NCBI RefSeq assembly: GCF_008001235.1
Contig: NZ_CP040751.1
Span: forward strand, 1,099,001-1,163,000
Direction: 5' to 3'
From: Salidesulfovibrio onnuriiensis
GTDB taxonomy: Bacteria > Desulfobacterota > Desulfovibrionia > Desulfovibrionales > Desulfovibrionaceae
Length of the DNA: 64,000 nucleotides
A program made the translations under genes and the position numbers. Under the pieces are notes generated by a model. It did no database searches. It saw nothing but the letters and a program-made list of their open reading frames with translations, and had not been told where the DNA came from. Shown here one piece after another: positions 54,957 through 63,444 of this stretch. The stretch's first letter is position 1. Each line of letters starts with the position of its first letter.

Positions 54957-54958
54957 TA

Positions 54959-54976
54959 ATTATCGTTAACGAAAAT
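54959..54976. promoter_or_regulatory. Candidate Fur/PerR operator
   Basis: ATTATCG-TTAA-CGAAAAT, an 18-base AT-rich inverted repeat with one mismatched pair, 13 bases before the regulator's ATG. Size and composition fit a Per/Fur box and autoregulation. Confidence 0.55.
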
Positions 54977-54989
54977 ATGGGGAAGTGCC

Positions 54990-55388
54990 ATGTCCAATGA
55001 AATGGGTTTCAGATTATCCAAACAACGTAAGGTCATCCTCGAGGAATTGAGGAAGGTGACCAGCCATCCGACAGCCGACGAGGTCTACGACATGGTGCGC
55101 GAGATCATACCGCGCATCAGCCTTGGGACCGTGTACCGCAACCTGGAGTTTCTCAGCAGCCAGGGGTTGGTGCTCAAGCTGGGCGGGCCCGGAACCCAGA
55201 AGCGTTTTGACGGCAATTCCAGCCCCCATCCGCATATCCGCTGCGCCAAATGCTCCAGGATTGAGGATGTCATGTGCGAGGTAATGGTCCCCGCGCTCCC
55301 CGAGGAATATGCCCGGGGATTCGAAATCCACAACTGCAACGTGGAGTTCGTGGGCCTGTGCCCCAAGTGCCAGGGAGAATCCCATTAG
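54990..55388 (+). CDS. perR: Fur-family regulator, PerR type
   Basis: Metal-dependent repressor of 132 aa. Winged helix with T-S-H-P-T-A-D-E-V-Y near 23-32 and I-S-L-G-T-V-Y-R-N-L near 43-52, the H-P-H-x-x-C-x-x-C zinc site near 79-86 and a second C-P-K-C near the end. It sits directly upstream of rubrerythrin and other oxygen-defence genes, which supports a peroxide-sensing (PerR) rather than iron-sensing role. Confidence 0.88.
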   Translation: MSNEMGFRLSKQRKVILEELRKVTSHPTADEVYDMVREIIPRISLGTVYRNLEFLSSQGLVLKLGGPGTQKRFDGNSSPHPHIRCAKCSRIEDVMCEVMVPALPEEYARGFEIHNCNVEFVGLCPKCQGESH

Positions 55389-55494
55389 CATTTCGCCGTG
55401 AGGGGTGACTTTCAAGTTTTCGTTGTGCTATTGCAATTGTTGACCCGGCATTCGCGCCGGGCGGTTCACGCTGAACGACCTCAAGGAGGAATAC

Positions 55495-56067
55495 ATGTCC
55501 ATCAAAGGCACCCGTACCGAACAGAACCTGCTCAAGGCCTTTGCAGGCGAGTCGCAGGCAAGAAACAAGTACAATTATTTCGCGAGTATCGCCAAGAAGG
55601 AAGGATACGTCCAGATTTCCGCCATCTTCGAGGAGACCGCCAACCATGAAAAAGAGCACGCCAAGCGGCTGTTCAAGTTCATGGAGGGCGGCGAGGTGGA
55701 GATCACCGCTTCCTATCCGGCGGGCGTGCTGGGCAACACGGTCCAGAATCTCAAGGAAGCCGCCGGCGGCGAGCACTACGAATACGAGACCATGTATCCC
55801 GAATTCGCCCGCATCGCCCGCGAGGAGGGCTTCAACGAGATTGCGGCCGTGTTCGAGAACATCGCCGTGGCCGAGACCTATCATGAAGAGCGCTATCTTG
55901 CCCTGGTCAAGAATATCGAGGCAGGCAAGGTCTTCGTGAAGGACAACGAGATCGTCTGGCGCTGCCGCAACTGTGGCTACAACCACAAGGGCACCACGGC
56001 CCCGGAAAAATGTCCCGCCTGCGCGCATCCCCAGGCCCATTTCGAGATCAAGGATACCAACTGGTAA
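55495..56067 (+). CDS. rbr: Rubrerythrin
   Basis: NADH-linked peroxidase of anaerobes, 190 aa. The diiron four-helix domain carries the E-x-x-H pattern (E-K-E-H near 52-55, and A-E-T-Y-H near 126-130). The carboxy-terminal rubredoxin domain has C157, C160, C173 and C176. AAGGAGG precedes the ATG. It is the first structural gene after perR; a short CCCGGC/GCCGGG hairpin lies in the leader at 55444-55461. Confidence 0.97.
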   Translation: MSIKGTRTEQNLLKAFAGESQARNKYNYFASIAKKEGYVQISAIFEETANHEKEHAKRLFKFMEGGEVEITASYPAGVLGNTVQNLKEAAGGEHYEYETMYPEFARIAREEGFNEIAAVFENIAVAETYHEERYLALVKNIEAGKVFVKDNEIVWRCRNCGYNHKGTTAPEKCPACAHPQAHFEIKDTNW

Positions 56068-56091
56068 ACCTCAGCATACGGAGAAGAGACT

Positions 56092-56481
56092 ATGGCTATC
56101 AAACTCGGCGAAGTATACAAATGTGAAGTGTGCGGCAACATTGTCATGGCCATCCACGAAGGCGCTGGCGATCTGGTCTGTTGCGGCCAGGAAATGAAGC
56201 TCTTCAAGGAAAACACCGTGGACGCCGCCCAGGAAAAGCACGTGCCGGTCATCGAAAGGAACGGCGACGAAGTCACGGTCAAGGTCGGTTCCGTGGCGCA
56301 TCCCATGGAAGAAAAACACTACATCGAGTGGATCGAGCTCTGTGTGGGCGACACCTGCCTGTACAAGATGCTCAAGCCGGGCGAGACTCCGGAAGCCACC
56401 TTCTGCGTCAAGGGCCTTTCCGGCGCCCTGAAGGCACGCGAATACTGTAATCTGCATGGCCTGTGGGCCGCAGAGGCTTAG
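56092..56481 (+). CDS. dfx: Desulfoferrodoxin (2Fe superoxide reductase)
   Basis: Superoxide reductase of 129 aa that reduces superoxide to peroxide without releasing oxygen. The desulforedoxin-like centre I has C11, C14, C30 and C31. The catalytic centre II has H50, H70, H76, C119 and H122 (C-N-L-H-G), with the usual E-K-H-V-P. Known also as rbo. It follows rubrerythrin by 24 bases and precedes the rubredoxin gene. A short hairpin (CGGGGG/CCCCCG, 56497-56515) lies after it. Confidence 0.97.
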   Translation: MAIKLGEVYKCEVCGNIVMAIHEGAGDLVCCGQEMKLFKENTVDAAQEKHVPVIERNGDEVTVKVGSVAHPMEEKHYIEWIELCVGDTCLYKMLKPGETPEATFCVKGLSGALKAREYCNLHGLWAAEA

Positions 56482-56544
56482 GCGAAAAGGAACTGTCGGG
56501 GGCTTCTGGCCCCCGTTTCCGGAAAGCAAACAGCGGGAGGAAGC

Positions 56545-56982
56545 ATGGCGGCACCCGAAGACATGTGGCAATGCCAGACAGTCAATTGCGGCTACATCTA
56601 CAACCCGGACAAGGGCGACCGCAAGGGCAAGATCCCCAAGGGCACCAAGTTCGAGGATCTTCCCGACGACTGGCGCTGCCCGGTTTGCGGCGGAACCAAG
56701 AAATGTTTCAGGCCCCTGGTCGGTCCCGGTTCCACCAAGGCGGACTGCGAGCTGCCCACGGTTTCCGGCCCCGGTGAATCCACTCCTGCCGATACGGCAG
56801 ATAAACAGGAGAAAAATGGTATGGAAAAATATGTTTGCAACATCTGTGGTTACGTGTATGACCCCGCAGTGGGCGACCCCGACAACGGCGTGGAGCCGGG
56901 CACCAAATTTGCCGATGTCCCGGACGATTGGACCTGCCCCGTGTGCGGCGCATCCAAGGACGATTTCTCGCCCGAAGTCTAG
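56545..56982 (+). CDS. Two-domain rubredoxin (rubredoxin-like plus classical rubredoxin)
   Basis: Electron carrier of 145 aa with two rubredoxin domains in one frame. Domain 1 (about 5-60) has C10-x4-C15 and C45-P-V-C48: the extra two residues between the first cysteines are unusual. A linker of about 30 residues rich in S/T/P/E follows. Domain 2 (from M93) is a standard rubredoxin, C98-x2-C101 and C131-P-V-C134. A ribosome-binding site and ATG inside the frame (56807-56823) could also make domain 2 alone (53 aa). The likely electron acceptors are the superoxide reductase upstream and the flavodiiron oxidase downstream. Confidence 0.9.
   Translation: MAAPEDMWQCQTVNCGYIYNPDKGDRKGKIPKGTKFEDLPDDWRCPVCGGTKKCFRPLVGPGSTKADCELPTVSGPGESTPADTADKQEKNGMEKYVCNICGYVYDPAVGDPDNGVEPGTKFADVPDDWTCPVCGASKDDFSPEV
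56807..56823 (+). promoter_or_regulatory. Internal ribosome-binding site and start for classical rubredoxin
   Basis: AGGAG at 56807-56811, nine bases before ATG 56821, in frame within the two-domain rubredoxin gene. The product from here to 56982 would be a normal 53-aa rubredoxin starting M-E-K-Y-V-C. Confidence 0.6.
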
Positions 56983-57025
56983 AACCGGTTCCTTGGAACC
57001 CGTATTTTCTTGACGAAGTAAGGAT

Positions 57026-57066
57026 CGCGGTCCACCTTACTGGTGGACCGCGTTTTGTATTTTTTC
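57026..57066 (+). terminator. Terminator or attenuator before roo
   Basis: Perfect 11-base-pair stem CGCGGTCCACC and its complement with loop TTACT, followed by GTTTTGTATTTTTT. It lies 44 bases before the roo start, so it may separate roo or limit read-through into it. Confidence 0.75.
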
Positions 57067-57109
57067 AACGCCGCGCCCCGCGGCACAAGCGTTATGGCGG
57101 AGAGTTTTC

Positions 57110-58312
57110 ATGAAACCCGTTGAATTGAAAAAAGACATCTGGTGGGTCGGTTGCGTGGACTGGAACCGGCGCAACTTCCACGGCTACTCCCTTTCCCCCC
57201 TGGGCACCACCTACAACAACTACCTGATCGTGGACGAGAAGGTCACGCTGGTGGATACGGTGGACAAGAGCTTCTGGAGCAGGCTCAAGTGCAACCTGGC
57301 CCAGGTGCTGGGCGACCGCAAGATCGACTATTTCGTCATCAACCACCTGGAGCCGGACCATGCCGGCTGCCTGGCCGAGGCCGTTGCATACTACAAGCCC
57401 GAGAAGATCTACACCTCTCCCATGGGCGAGAAGGCCATGCAGGCCCATTTCCACTACAAGGACTGGCCCGTCGAGGTGGTGCCCACCGGCACCGAGGTCT
57501 CCATAGGCAGGCACACCCTGAATTTCGTGGAAACCCGCATGCTGCACTGGCCCGACAGCATGGCCACCTACGTGCCCGAGGCCAAGCTCATGTTCACCAA
57601 CGACGCCTTCGGCCAGAACATCGCCAGCAGCGAACGCTTTGCCGACGAGTACGATCGCCACGTGCTGGAACAGAGCATGCGCCACTACTACGCCAACATC
57701 GTGCTGCCGTACTCTCCCGTGGTGCTCAAGACCCTGGCGGCCATCGAGGACATGGGCATCGAGATCGACACGGTCTGCCCGGACCACGGCCTGATCTTCC
57801 GCGGCGACGACGTGGCCTGGGTCATCGAGAAGTACAAGGAATACGCCGAGCAGAAGCCCAAAAACAAGGCCGTCATCGTCTATGACTCCATGTGGCACTC
57901 CACCGAGCACATGGCCGAGGCCGTGGCTGCGGGCCTGGCCGACAAGGGCGTGAGCGTCAAGATCATGTCCGTGAAGGCGGACCACCACAGCACGATCATG
58001 ACCGAGATCTTCGACGCGGCCGCCGTGGTGGTGGGCTCTCCCACCCACAACAACGGCATCCTGCCGCTCATGGCCGACATGCTCACCTACATGAAGGGCC
58101 TGCGCCCCATGAACAAGCTGGGCGCCGCCATCGGCTCCTTCGGCTGGTCCGGGGAATGCGTCAAGATCCTGAACGGCTGGCTGGAAGACATGAAGATGGA
58201 AGTGGTCGAGCCCAACCTCAAGGTCAAGCACGTGCCCACCCACGACGACTACCAGCAGTGTTACGACCTGGGCGTGTCCCTGGCCGAACGCATCAAGGAA
58301 AAGATCGGCTAG
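57110..58312 (+). CDS. roo: Rubredoxin:oxygen oxidoreductase (flavodiiron protein)
   Basis: Flavodiiron oxidase of 400 aa that reduces oxygen to water (and often nitric oxide) with electrons from rubredoxin. The metallo-beta-lactamase-like diiron domain has H79-L-E81-P-D83-H84, with further ligands downstream. The flavodoxin-like FMN domain starts near 255 (A-V-I-V-Y-D-S-M-W-H-S-T-E). Order and length match Desulfovibrio ROO. It terminates the perR-rbr-dfx-rubredoxin cluster. Confidence 0.97.
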   Translation: MKPVELKKDIWWVGCVDWNRRNFHGYSLSPLGTTYNNYLIVDEKVTLVDTVDKSFWSRLKCNLAQVLGDRKIDYFVINHLEPDHAGCLAEAVAYYKPEKIYTSPMGEKAMQAHFHYKDWPVEVVPTGTEVSIGRHTLNFVETRMLHWPDSMATYVPEAKLMFTNDAFGQNIASSERFADEYDRHVLEQSMRHYYANIVLPYSPVVLKTLAAIEDMGIEIDTVCPDHGLIFRGDDVAWVIEKYKEYAEQKPKNKAVIVYDSMWHSTEHMAEAVAAGLADKGVSVKIMSVKADHHSTIMTEIFDAAAVVVGSPTHNNGILPLMADMLTYMKGLRPMNKLGAAIGSFGWSGECVKILNGWLEDMKMEVVEPNLKVKHVPTHDDYQQCYDLGVSLAERIKEKIG

Positions 58313-58336
58313 CCCGTTTCCTTCCGAGAGCAGCAG

Positions 58337-58365
58337 GCGGCCCTGTTCAACAGGGCCGCTTTTTT
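58337..58365 (+). terminator. Rho-independent terminator of roo
   Basis: GCGGCCCTG-TTCAA-CAGGGCCGC stem-loop followed by six T. Confidence 0.92.
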
Positions 58366-58461
58366 GTATGGAAGGGCTTCCCCAAGGTTGCAAGCCTTTG
58401 GATATATGGATATAGACTCCCTCTCTCTTTCAAGAGGTTCCCGAGCATACAAGGAGAAAAC

Positions 58462-59076
58462 ATGAGTGGCGGCAATGGGCGTAACCGGATGACGCGTCTG
58501 GCGGACTTTCTTTTCGAGTGCGGCATGCTCCGCAAGACGCCGAGGACCGGCTACCAATTCCTGGGTTCCGGATCGGAAAACGTGGCCGAGCATTCGTTCC
58601 GCACCGCAGTCATCGGCCATGTGCTGGCCAAGATGGCCGGGGCCGATCCCGCCCGCACCACCTACATGTGCCTGTTTCACGACCTGCACGAGGCCCGCAC
58701 CGGCGACTTCAACTACGTGAACCGCATCTACAACGGCTCGGAACGCACCGAAGCCGTGAAGCATGCGGTGGCAGGCACCGGCCTGGAAGAGGACATGCTC
58801 GGCTACTGGAAGGAGCTGGAGGAAACCGAGACCCTGGAGGCCCGGCTGGCCCAGGATGCGGATCAGCTCGACTTCATTCTCAACCTCAAGGAAGAGGCGG
58901 ACATGGGCAACCGGTACGCCGTGGAATGGCTGGAGATCGCCCTGCAGCGCGTGCGCACCGAGTGGGGCAGGGAGCTGGCCGAGACCATTGCGGAAACCGA
59001 CCACAAGGAATGGTGGTTTTTGGCCCGGGACGAGGCATGGTGGACCCGCAAGAACGGCGGCCACAAAAAAGAATAA
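58462..59076 (+). CDS. HD-domain phosphohydrolase (YfbR/HDDC2-like)
   Basis: Metal-dependent phosphohydrolase of 204 aa. HD residues: H44 (A-E-H-S-F), H73-D74 (L-F-H-D-L-H-E) and a distal D in A-Q-D-A-D-Q-L-D near 137-142. The wording matches 5'-deoxynucleotidase YfbR and HDDC2-type proteins, which cleave deoxynucleoside monophosphates. GGAG lies eight bases before ATG 58462. The frame continues upstream through roo in another frame and is not coding there. Confidence 0.87.
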   Translation: MSGGNGRNRMTRLADFLFECGMLRKTPRTGYQFLGSGSENVAEHSFRTAVIGHVLAKMAGADPARTTYMCLFHDLHEARTGDFNYVNRIYNGSERTEAVKHAVAGTGLEEDMLGYWKELEETETLEARLAQDADQLDFILNLKEEADMGNRYAVEWLEIALQRVRTEWGRELAETIAETDHKEWWFLARDEAWWTRKNGGHKKE

Positions 59077-59280
59077 TTGGGCTAATTGTAAAAATATGTT
59101 GGATTAGCCAAGCATATATCTATACCACTTGCCGTTTTCCGTCACATTTTGTAAGGACGGGTTGGTTCGGGGCGATGGATATATTCCGCGCCTTCGGCAA
59201 GCAAATGTCATTGAGTCACGTCCGGCTGGGGAGCATTGGAAAGGGCGCGGCTGGTTCCCATATTTCTGGGGAAGGGTCAT

Positions 59281-60084
59281 ATGTCGCATGAAGCCCGGGG
59301 TCTGGCGGCCCCGTTCAACACACTTGGCAGGTTCAGCCTGCATGTGCTCGGAGAAATGGGCGCTCTGTTCATTTTCTTTCTGGATGCCCTCCGGCTCGTC
59401 TTTGCGGGCTGGGGCCAGTTTGCCAAGACCGTCAGGCAAATCTACTTCATCGGGGTCCAGTCCATCAGCGTCATCGCCCTGATCGGCCTGTTCACGGGCA
59501 TGGTCATGGGCATGCAGCTCTATTTCGCCCTTTCCGTGTTCGGCGCGGACGGCTTCCTGGGAACGGGCGTGGCCCTGTCCATGGTTCGCGAGCTTGCGCC
59601 GGTGCTGACGGCCATCATGCTCACGGGGCGCGCCGGTTCGGCCATGACCGCGGAAATCGGGGTCATGCGCATTTCCGAGCAGATTGACGCCCTGACCATC
59701 ATGGACATCAACCCCATGCGCTATCTGGTGGCCCCCAAGATGGCGGCCAGCATCATCAGCTTCCCCATCCTGACCGCGTTCTTCAATCTCATCGCCATCG
59801 GCGGCGGCTGGCTCACCGGGGTCAAGCTCCTGGGCGCCAACGCGGGCGTGTACTGGTACAGGGTCAACGCGGCCCTGAGCTGGGACGACATCGAGGGCGG
59901 CTTCCTCAAGGCCCTGGTCTTCGGCGCGCTGGTCTGCACCATCTGCTGCTACGAGGGATATTTCACTCATACCCGCGGCCACGCAGGTCCGGAAGGCGTC
60001 AGCCAGTCCACCACCAATGCGGTGGTCAAGTCCTGCGTCATCATCCTCATGGCCGACTACATCCTGACATCCCTGCTCTGGTAA
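59281..60084 (+). CDS. mlaE: Phospholipid ABC transporter permease MlaE
   Basis: Inner-membrane permease of 267 aa of the Mla system, which moves phospholipids between the inner and outer membranes. Family regions: G-V-Q-S-I-S-V-I-A-L-I-G-L-F-T-G-M-V, T-G-R-A-G-S-A-M-T-A-E-I-G-x-M, E-Q-I-D-A-L. About five helices. Purine-rich GGGGAAGGG precedes ATG 59281. First gene of a complete mlaEFDCA operon. The 204-base gap upstream (59077-59280) shows no gene. Confidence 0.95.
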   Translation: MSHEARGLAAPFNTLGRFSLHVLGEMGALFIFFLDALRLVFAGWGQFAKTVRQIYFIGVQSISVIALIGLFTGMVMGMQLYFALSVFGADGFLGTGVALSMVRELAPVLTAIMLTGRAGSAMTAEIGVMRISEQIDALTIMDINPMRYLVAPKMAASIISFPILTAFFNLIAIGGGWLTGVKLLGANAGVYWYRVNAALSWDDIEGGFLKALVFGALVCTICCYEGYFTHTRGHAGPEGVSQSTTNAVVKSCVIILMADYILTSLLW

Positions 60085-60094
60085 GGACGAAGCA

Positions 60095-60922
60095 ATGACC
60101 ACGGCACCTGGCATACAACTCAAGAATCTCAGCGTGGGCTACGGGGGAAAAACCGTGGTCGGCGACATGAATATAGAGATCCCCGGCGGCAAGCTGACCA
60201 TGGTGGTCGGCGGTTCCGGCTGCGGCAAATCCACCCTGCTCAAGCACATCCTCCGTCTGCACGCGCCCATCGCGGGCAGCATCGGCATCGGCGGCCATGA
60301 CGTGTTTTCCCTGTCCGGCAAGGCCTTCCGATGTCTGCGCCAGCGCATGGGCGTCCTGTTTCAGGACGGCGCCCTGCTCGGGTCCCTGCGCCTGCTGGAC
60401 AACGTGGCCCTGCCCCTGCGCGAGCACACGCGGCTCAGCGAGGCGGAGATCAGGGACATCGTGCGGCACAAGCTGGAGCTGGTGGGGCTGGGGCACGCCC
60501 TGGACCTGTATCCCAACGAACTTTCCGGGGGCATGCGCAAGCGCGCTGGCCTGGCCCGCGCCCTGGTCATGGACCCCCAGGTGCTGTTCTGCGACGAACC
60601 CACTTCCGGCCTGGACCCGGTCATGTCCGCCGAACTGGACCAGCTGCTCCTGGAGATGATGGGCCATTTCGACATGACCATGGTGGTGGTGACCCACGAC
60701 CTGGCCAGCATGCGCGCCATCGCCGACTACGTGGTGGTGCTGGGGGACGGGCGCTGCCTGTTCCAGGGCACGGTGGAAGAGCTGGAGACCCAGCAGGATC
60801 CCTATCTGCGCAGGTTCCTGGACCGCATGGCCGAAGACCGCGACACCCCGCGCCTGACCATGCCGCCCATGGACCGCACCAAAATGAAACTCAACTGCAC
60901 CAGACTTCTGGGTGAGGAATAG
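60095..60922 (+). CDS. mlaF: Phospholipid ABC transporter ATPase MlaF
   Basis: ABC ATPase of 275 aa powering the MlaE permease. Walker A G-G-S-G-C-G-K-S (39-46), signature L-S-G-G-M (143-147), Walker B V-L-F-C-D-E-P-T-S-G-L-D (near 166-177), and the switch histidine in V-V-V-T-H-D. It follows mlaE by ten bases. The last 30 residues (after D-R-M-A-E-D) extend beyond the core fold and may contact MlaE or a small partner. mlaB is absent from this operon. Confidence 0.95.
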   Translation: MTTAPGIQLKNLSVGYGGKTVVGDMNIEIPGGKLTMVVGGSGCGKSTLLKHILRLHAPIAGSIGIGGHDVFSLSGKAFRCLRQRMGVLFQDGALLGSLRLLDNVALPLREHTRLSEAEIRDIVRHKLELVGLGHALDLYPNELSGGMRKRAGLARALVMDPQVLFCDEPTSGLDPVMSAELDQLLLEMMGHFDMTMVVVTHDLASMRAIADYVVVLGDGRCLFQGTVEELETQQDPYLRRFLDRMAEDRDTPRLTMPPMDRTKMKLNCTRLLGEE

Positions 60923-60951
60923 GCTCCAACAACGTGGAAGAGCGAGGCATC

Positions 60952-61398
60952 ATGACTAAGTACAACAAGCAGACCGCTGTGGGCATTTTCGTTTTTCTGG
61001 GCATCGTCGCCGTGTCCTACATGAGCATCAAGCTCGGCAACGTGACCCTGTTTTCCGACGATTACTACAATGTAAAGGCGGATTTCACCAATGTGGCCGG
61101 GCTCAAAGTCAATGCCCCGGTGCAGATATACGGCGTCGAGGTCGGTTTCGTGGAGAGCATCACCCTGAACCAGAAGGACGGCACCGCTCATCTGGAGCTG
61201 ATGATCCACAAGGGGATCCAGTTGACAGATGATGCCATTGCTTCTATCAAGACCAGCGGACTTATCGGTGATAAGTACGTCAGCATTTCGCCCGGCGGCG
61301 TCGGGGACCCCGTGGGAGACGGGGGTGTTCTCTTCGATACCCAGCCGGCCATCGACCTTGAAGACCTGATCAGCAAGTTCGCGATCGGGTCCGTTTAG
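60952..61398 (+). CDS. mlaD: MCE-domain lipid-binding protein MlaD
   Basis: Inner-membrane-anchored periplasmic protein of 148 aa with one helix (about 10-28) and an MCE domain (about 38-115: V-K-A-D-F-T-N-V-A-G-L-K-V-N-A-P-V-x-I-x-G-V-x-V-G-x-V). It forms a hexamer on MlaFE to pass phospholipids. GAGG precedes ATG 60952; an in-frame ATG six codons earlier is less likely. Confidence 0.95.
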   Translation: MTKYNKQTAVGIFVFLGIVAVSYMSIKLGNVTLFSDDYYNVKADFTNVAGLKVNAPVQIYGVEVGFVESITLNQKDGTAHLELMIHKGIQLTDDAIASIKTSGLIGDKYVSISPGGVGDPVGDGGVLFDTQPAIDLEDLISKFAIGSV

Positions 61399-61413
61399 GA
61401 GTGGAGAATACAA

Positions 61414-62049
61414 GTGAAAAAAGCATATTATTCCGGAATTGCGGCTTTGCTGCTCTGTTGCTTTTTGGCGGCAGCGGTCCCGGCTGCGGCGGACATGTCG
61501 CCCACCGAGACCATCCAGGAGGCCGTGGATAGAATCATTGTGGTGCTCAAGGACCCCAAGGTCAACACCAAGGACGGCAAGAGCAATGTCATCCATGTCC
61601 TGAGCGACATGGCGGACGACTATTTTGCCTTTGACGAACTGACCATGCGTTCGGTGGGCAAGCCCTGGCTCGCAATGAGCGAGGAGCAGCGCGCCGAGTT
61701 CATAAAGTCCTTCCGCAGGCTGCTTGAACTTACCTACCTGCAGAAGATCCGTCAGTACGATGACGAGAAAGTCGAGTACAAAAGGGAGCTTGTAAAGGGT
61801 GACAAGGCCATGGTCTTGACGAATGTCCTTGCCAAGGATAGTGTATACTCCGTTAATTATAAGCTCATTAAGCGCGAGGGCCGCTGGTATGTCTATGACA
61901 TCATCGGCGAGAACATCAGTCTGGTGAAGAACTACCGCCAGCAGTTCAACGAGATTCTGCATGATGGTTCGGTGCAGGATCTTATTGAAAAGATAAAAGA
62001 AAAAGTTGCCAAGCTCGAGGCGTCCAAGGACGAGCCCGAGCAGCAATAG
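61414..62049 (+). CDS. mlaC: Periplasmic phospholipid carrier MlaC
   Basis: Soluble periplasmic shuttle of 211 aa. GTG start with GGAG upstream, signal peptide residues 1-26 (A-A-A-V-P-A-A-A-D), then the MlaC/Ttg2D fold (D-M-A-D-D-Y-F-A-F-D-E-L-T near 65-78, F-R-R-L-L-E-L-T-Y near 102, and W-Y-V-Y-D-I-I-G-E-N-I-S-L-V near 165). Carries phospholipid between MlaD and MlaA. Confidence 0.93.
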   Translation: MKKAYYSGIAALLLCCFLAAAVPAAADMSPTETIQEAVDRIIVVLKDPKVNTKDGKSNVIHVLSDMADDYFAFDELTMRSVGKPWLAMSEEQRAEFIKSFRRLLELTYLQKIRQYDDEKVEYKRELVKGDKAMVLTNVLAKDSVYSVNYKLIKREGRWYVYDIIGENISLVKNYRQQFNEILHDGSVQDLIEKIKEKVAKLEASKDEPEQQ

Positions 62050-62076
62050 GGCACATTACCCCACGGGGAGAAGGAT

Positions 62077-62871
62077 ATGCGTAGCGAATTCTGGTATGCG
62101 GTGCTGGTGACGGTCCTGCTCTTGTTTGCGCTTCCGGCCATGGCCGGTCAGGACGGCGACACCACGGTGGAGGGCGTCCAGATTGCCCAGTTCGACGACG
62201 ACGAGATCTGGGACGATTCCGGGCAGATCATCACCGAGAAGCTCGACCGGGAAGACGCCCAGGTCAGCGATCCGCTCAAGGGCTGGAACTACTTCTGGTT
62301 CACCTTCAACGACGCCATGTATCGCGGGGTTCTGGAACCTGTTGCACAGGGCTACGCTTTCATCATTCCCGAACGTCCCCGCGGCTGGGTCAGGAATTTC
62401 TTCACCAACCTCATGTACCCGGTTCGCTTTGTGGGCTGCGTCATGCAGGGCAAGTTCGATTCCGCGGGCATGGAAACCTCCAAGTTCATCATCAACTCCA
62501 CCATCGGTCTCGGCGGCCTGGCCGACCTGACCGAGGGGCGCAAGACCGTGCGGCCCATCGCCACCGGAGAGGAAGACATGGGGCAGTCCTTTGGCCGCTG
62601 GGGCATCGGCAACGGTCCCTACCTGGTCTGGCCCTTCCTGGGGCCCAGCACCCTGCGTGACTCCGTGGGGTCCGTGGGCGATTACTTCCTGACCCCCACC
62701 AGCTACCTGAATCCCTGGTACTGGTCCGTGGCCGCCAAGTCCTACGACCGCATCAACCGGTTGACCTTCGAGTTCGGGCGCTACGAATCCCTGACCGACA
62801 GCTCGGTGGATCCCTACGCCGCCGTGCGCGACGCCTACATCAAGCTGCGCGCCAAGAAGGTCCGGGAATAA
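62077..62871 (+). CDS. mlaA: Outer-membrane MlaA (VacJ) family protein
   Basis: Outer-membrane component of 264 aa that removes phospholipids from the outer leaflet. Conserved pieces: D-P-L-K-G-W-N-Y-F-W-F-T-F-N-D near 66-80, P-R-G-W-V-R-N-F-F-T-N-L near 106, and W-G-I-G-N-G-P-Y-L-V-W-P-F-L-G-P-S near 176-192. The signal peptide ends A-M-A-G with no lipobox cysteine, unlike the E. coli lipoprotein. Last structural mla gene of the operon. Confidence 0.93.
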   Translation: MRSEFWYAVLVTVLLLFALPAMAGQDGDTTVEGVQIAQFDDDEIWDDSGQIITEKLDREDAQVSDPLKGWNYFWFTFNDAMYRGVLEPVAQGYAFIIPERPRGWVRNFFTNLMYPVRFVGCVMQGKFDSAGMETSKFIINSTIGLGGLADLTEGRKTVRPIATGEEDMGQSFGRWGIGNGPYLVWPFLGPSTLRDSVGSVGDYFLTPTSYLNPWYWSVAAKSYDRINRLTFEFGRYESLTDSSVDPYAAVRDAYIKLRAKKVRE

Positions 62872-62879
62872 CCGGCCGC

Positions 62880-63362
62880 ATGAAGATCGCGGTCATCTCA
62901 GACACCCATTTCACGAATTGTCCCGCCGGACTCGAGTCGGTCTACAAGACCTGGCTTGAGCCGGCGGATTTCTTGTTGCATTGCGGCGACATCACTTCCT
63001 TTGACTGCTGGAGCTTCCTCCTGCAGCATCCCAACTTCCATGCGGCCCGGGGCAATTGCGACTGGGATCCGCAGCTGGTGGACATGGTTGAGCCCATGGT
63101 CACCCTGGACCTGGGCGGGCTGACCGTGGGGCTGACCCATGGCTGGGGACCGCGTCCCCAGGTGCCGCTTCAGGTGGCCCGGGCCTTTGGGCCGGAATAC
63201 GACCTGGTCTGTTACGGGCACACCCACCAGCGCGACTGGTCCGTGGTGGAGGGGGTGCGCCTGTGCAACCCCGGCAGCCTCGGCGAATCCGGTTCCCTGG
63301 CCGTGATCACGGTGCAGGAGAACGGCGACATGGACTGTTCTTTCCATTCCGTGGACTTCTGA
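62880..63362 (+). CDS. YfcE/MJ0936-type metallophosphoesterase
   Basis: Calcineurin-like phosphoesterase of 160 aa with all metal motifs: D-T-H near 8-10, G-D near 36, G-N-C-D near 58-61, H near 84 (T-H-G-W-G), and G-H-T-H near 113-116, followed by N-P-G-S-L. Such proteins are cyclic-nucleotide or general phosphodiesterases. It begins eight bases after mlaA, so it probably shares the mla transcript; no strong ribosome-binding site is seen. Confidence 0.92.
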   Translation: MKIAVISDTHFTNCPAGLESVYKTWLEPADFLLHCGDITSFDCWSFLLQHPNFHAARGNCDWDPQLVDMVEPMVTLDLGGLTVGLTHGWGPRPQVPLQVARAFGPEYDLVCYGHTHQRDWSVVEGVRLCNPGSLGESGSLAVITVQENGDMDCSFHSVDF

Positions 63363-63410
63363 TTTTTCTTGAACAGTAGATATGACGGGTTGAGCCGGAA
63401 TCAGCCTACA

Positions 63411-63444
63411 AATGTTAGGATGTTTTTCAAAAACACCTAACATT
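63411..63444 (+). terminator. Long hairpin after the mla-phosphoesterase operon
   Basis: AATGTTAGG-A-TGTTTTT, central C, AAAAACA-CCTAACATT: 16 paired bases with one bulge, followed by GTTTTGTT. Probable terminator, although its symmetry also suits an operator. Confidence 0.6.

Noticed and set aside
59077-59280. A possible leader peptide gene before mlaE (ATG near 59175)
   Set aside because: No convincing ribosome-binding site or regulatory codons; it probably reflects chance openness.
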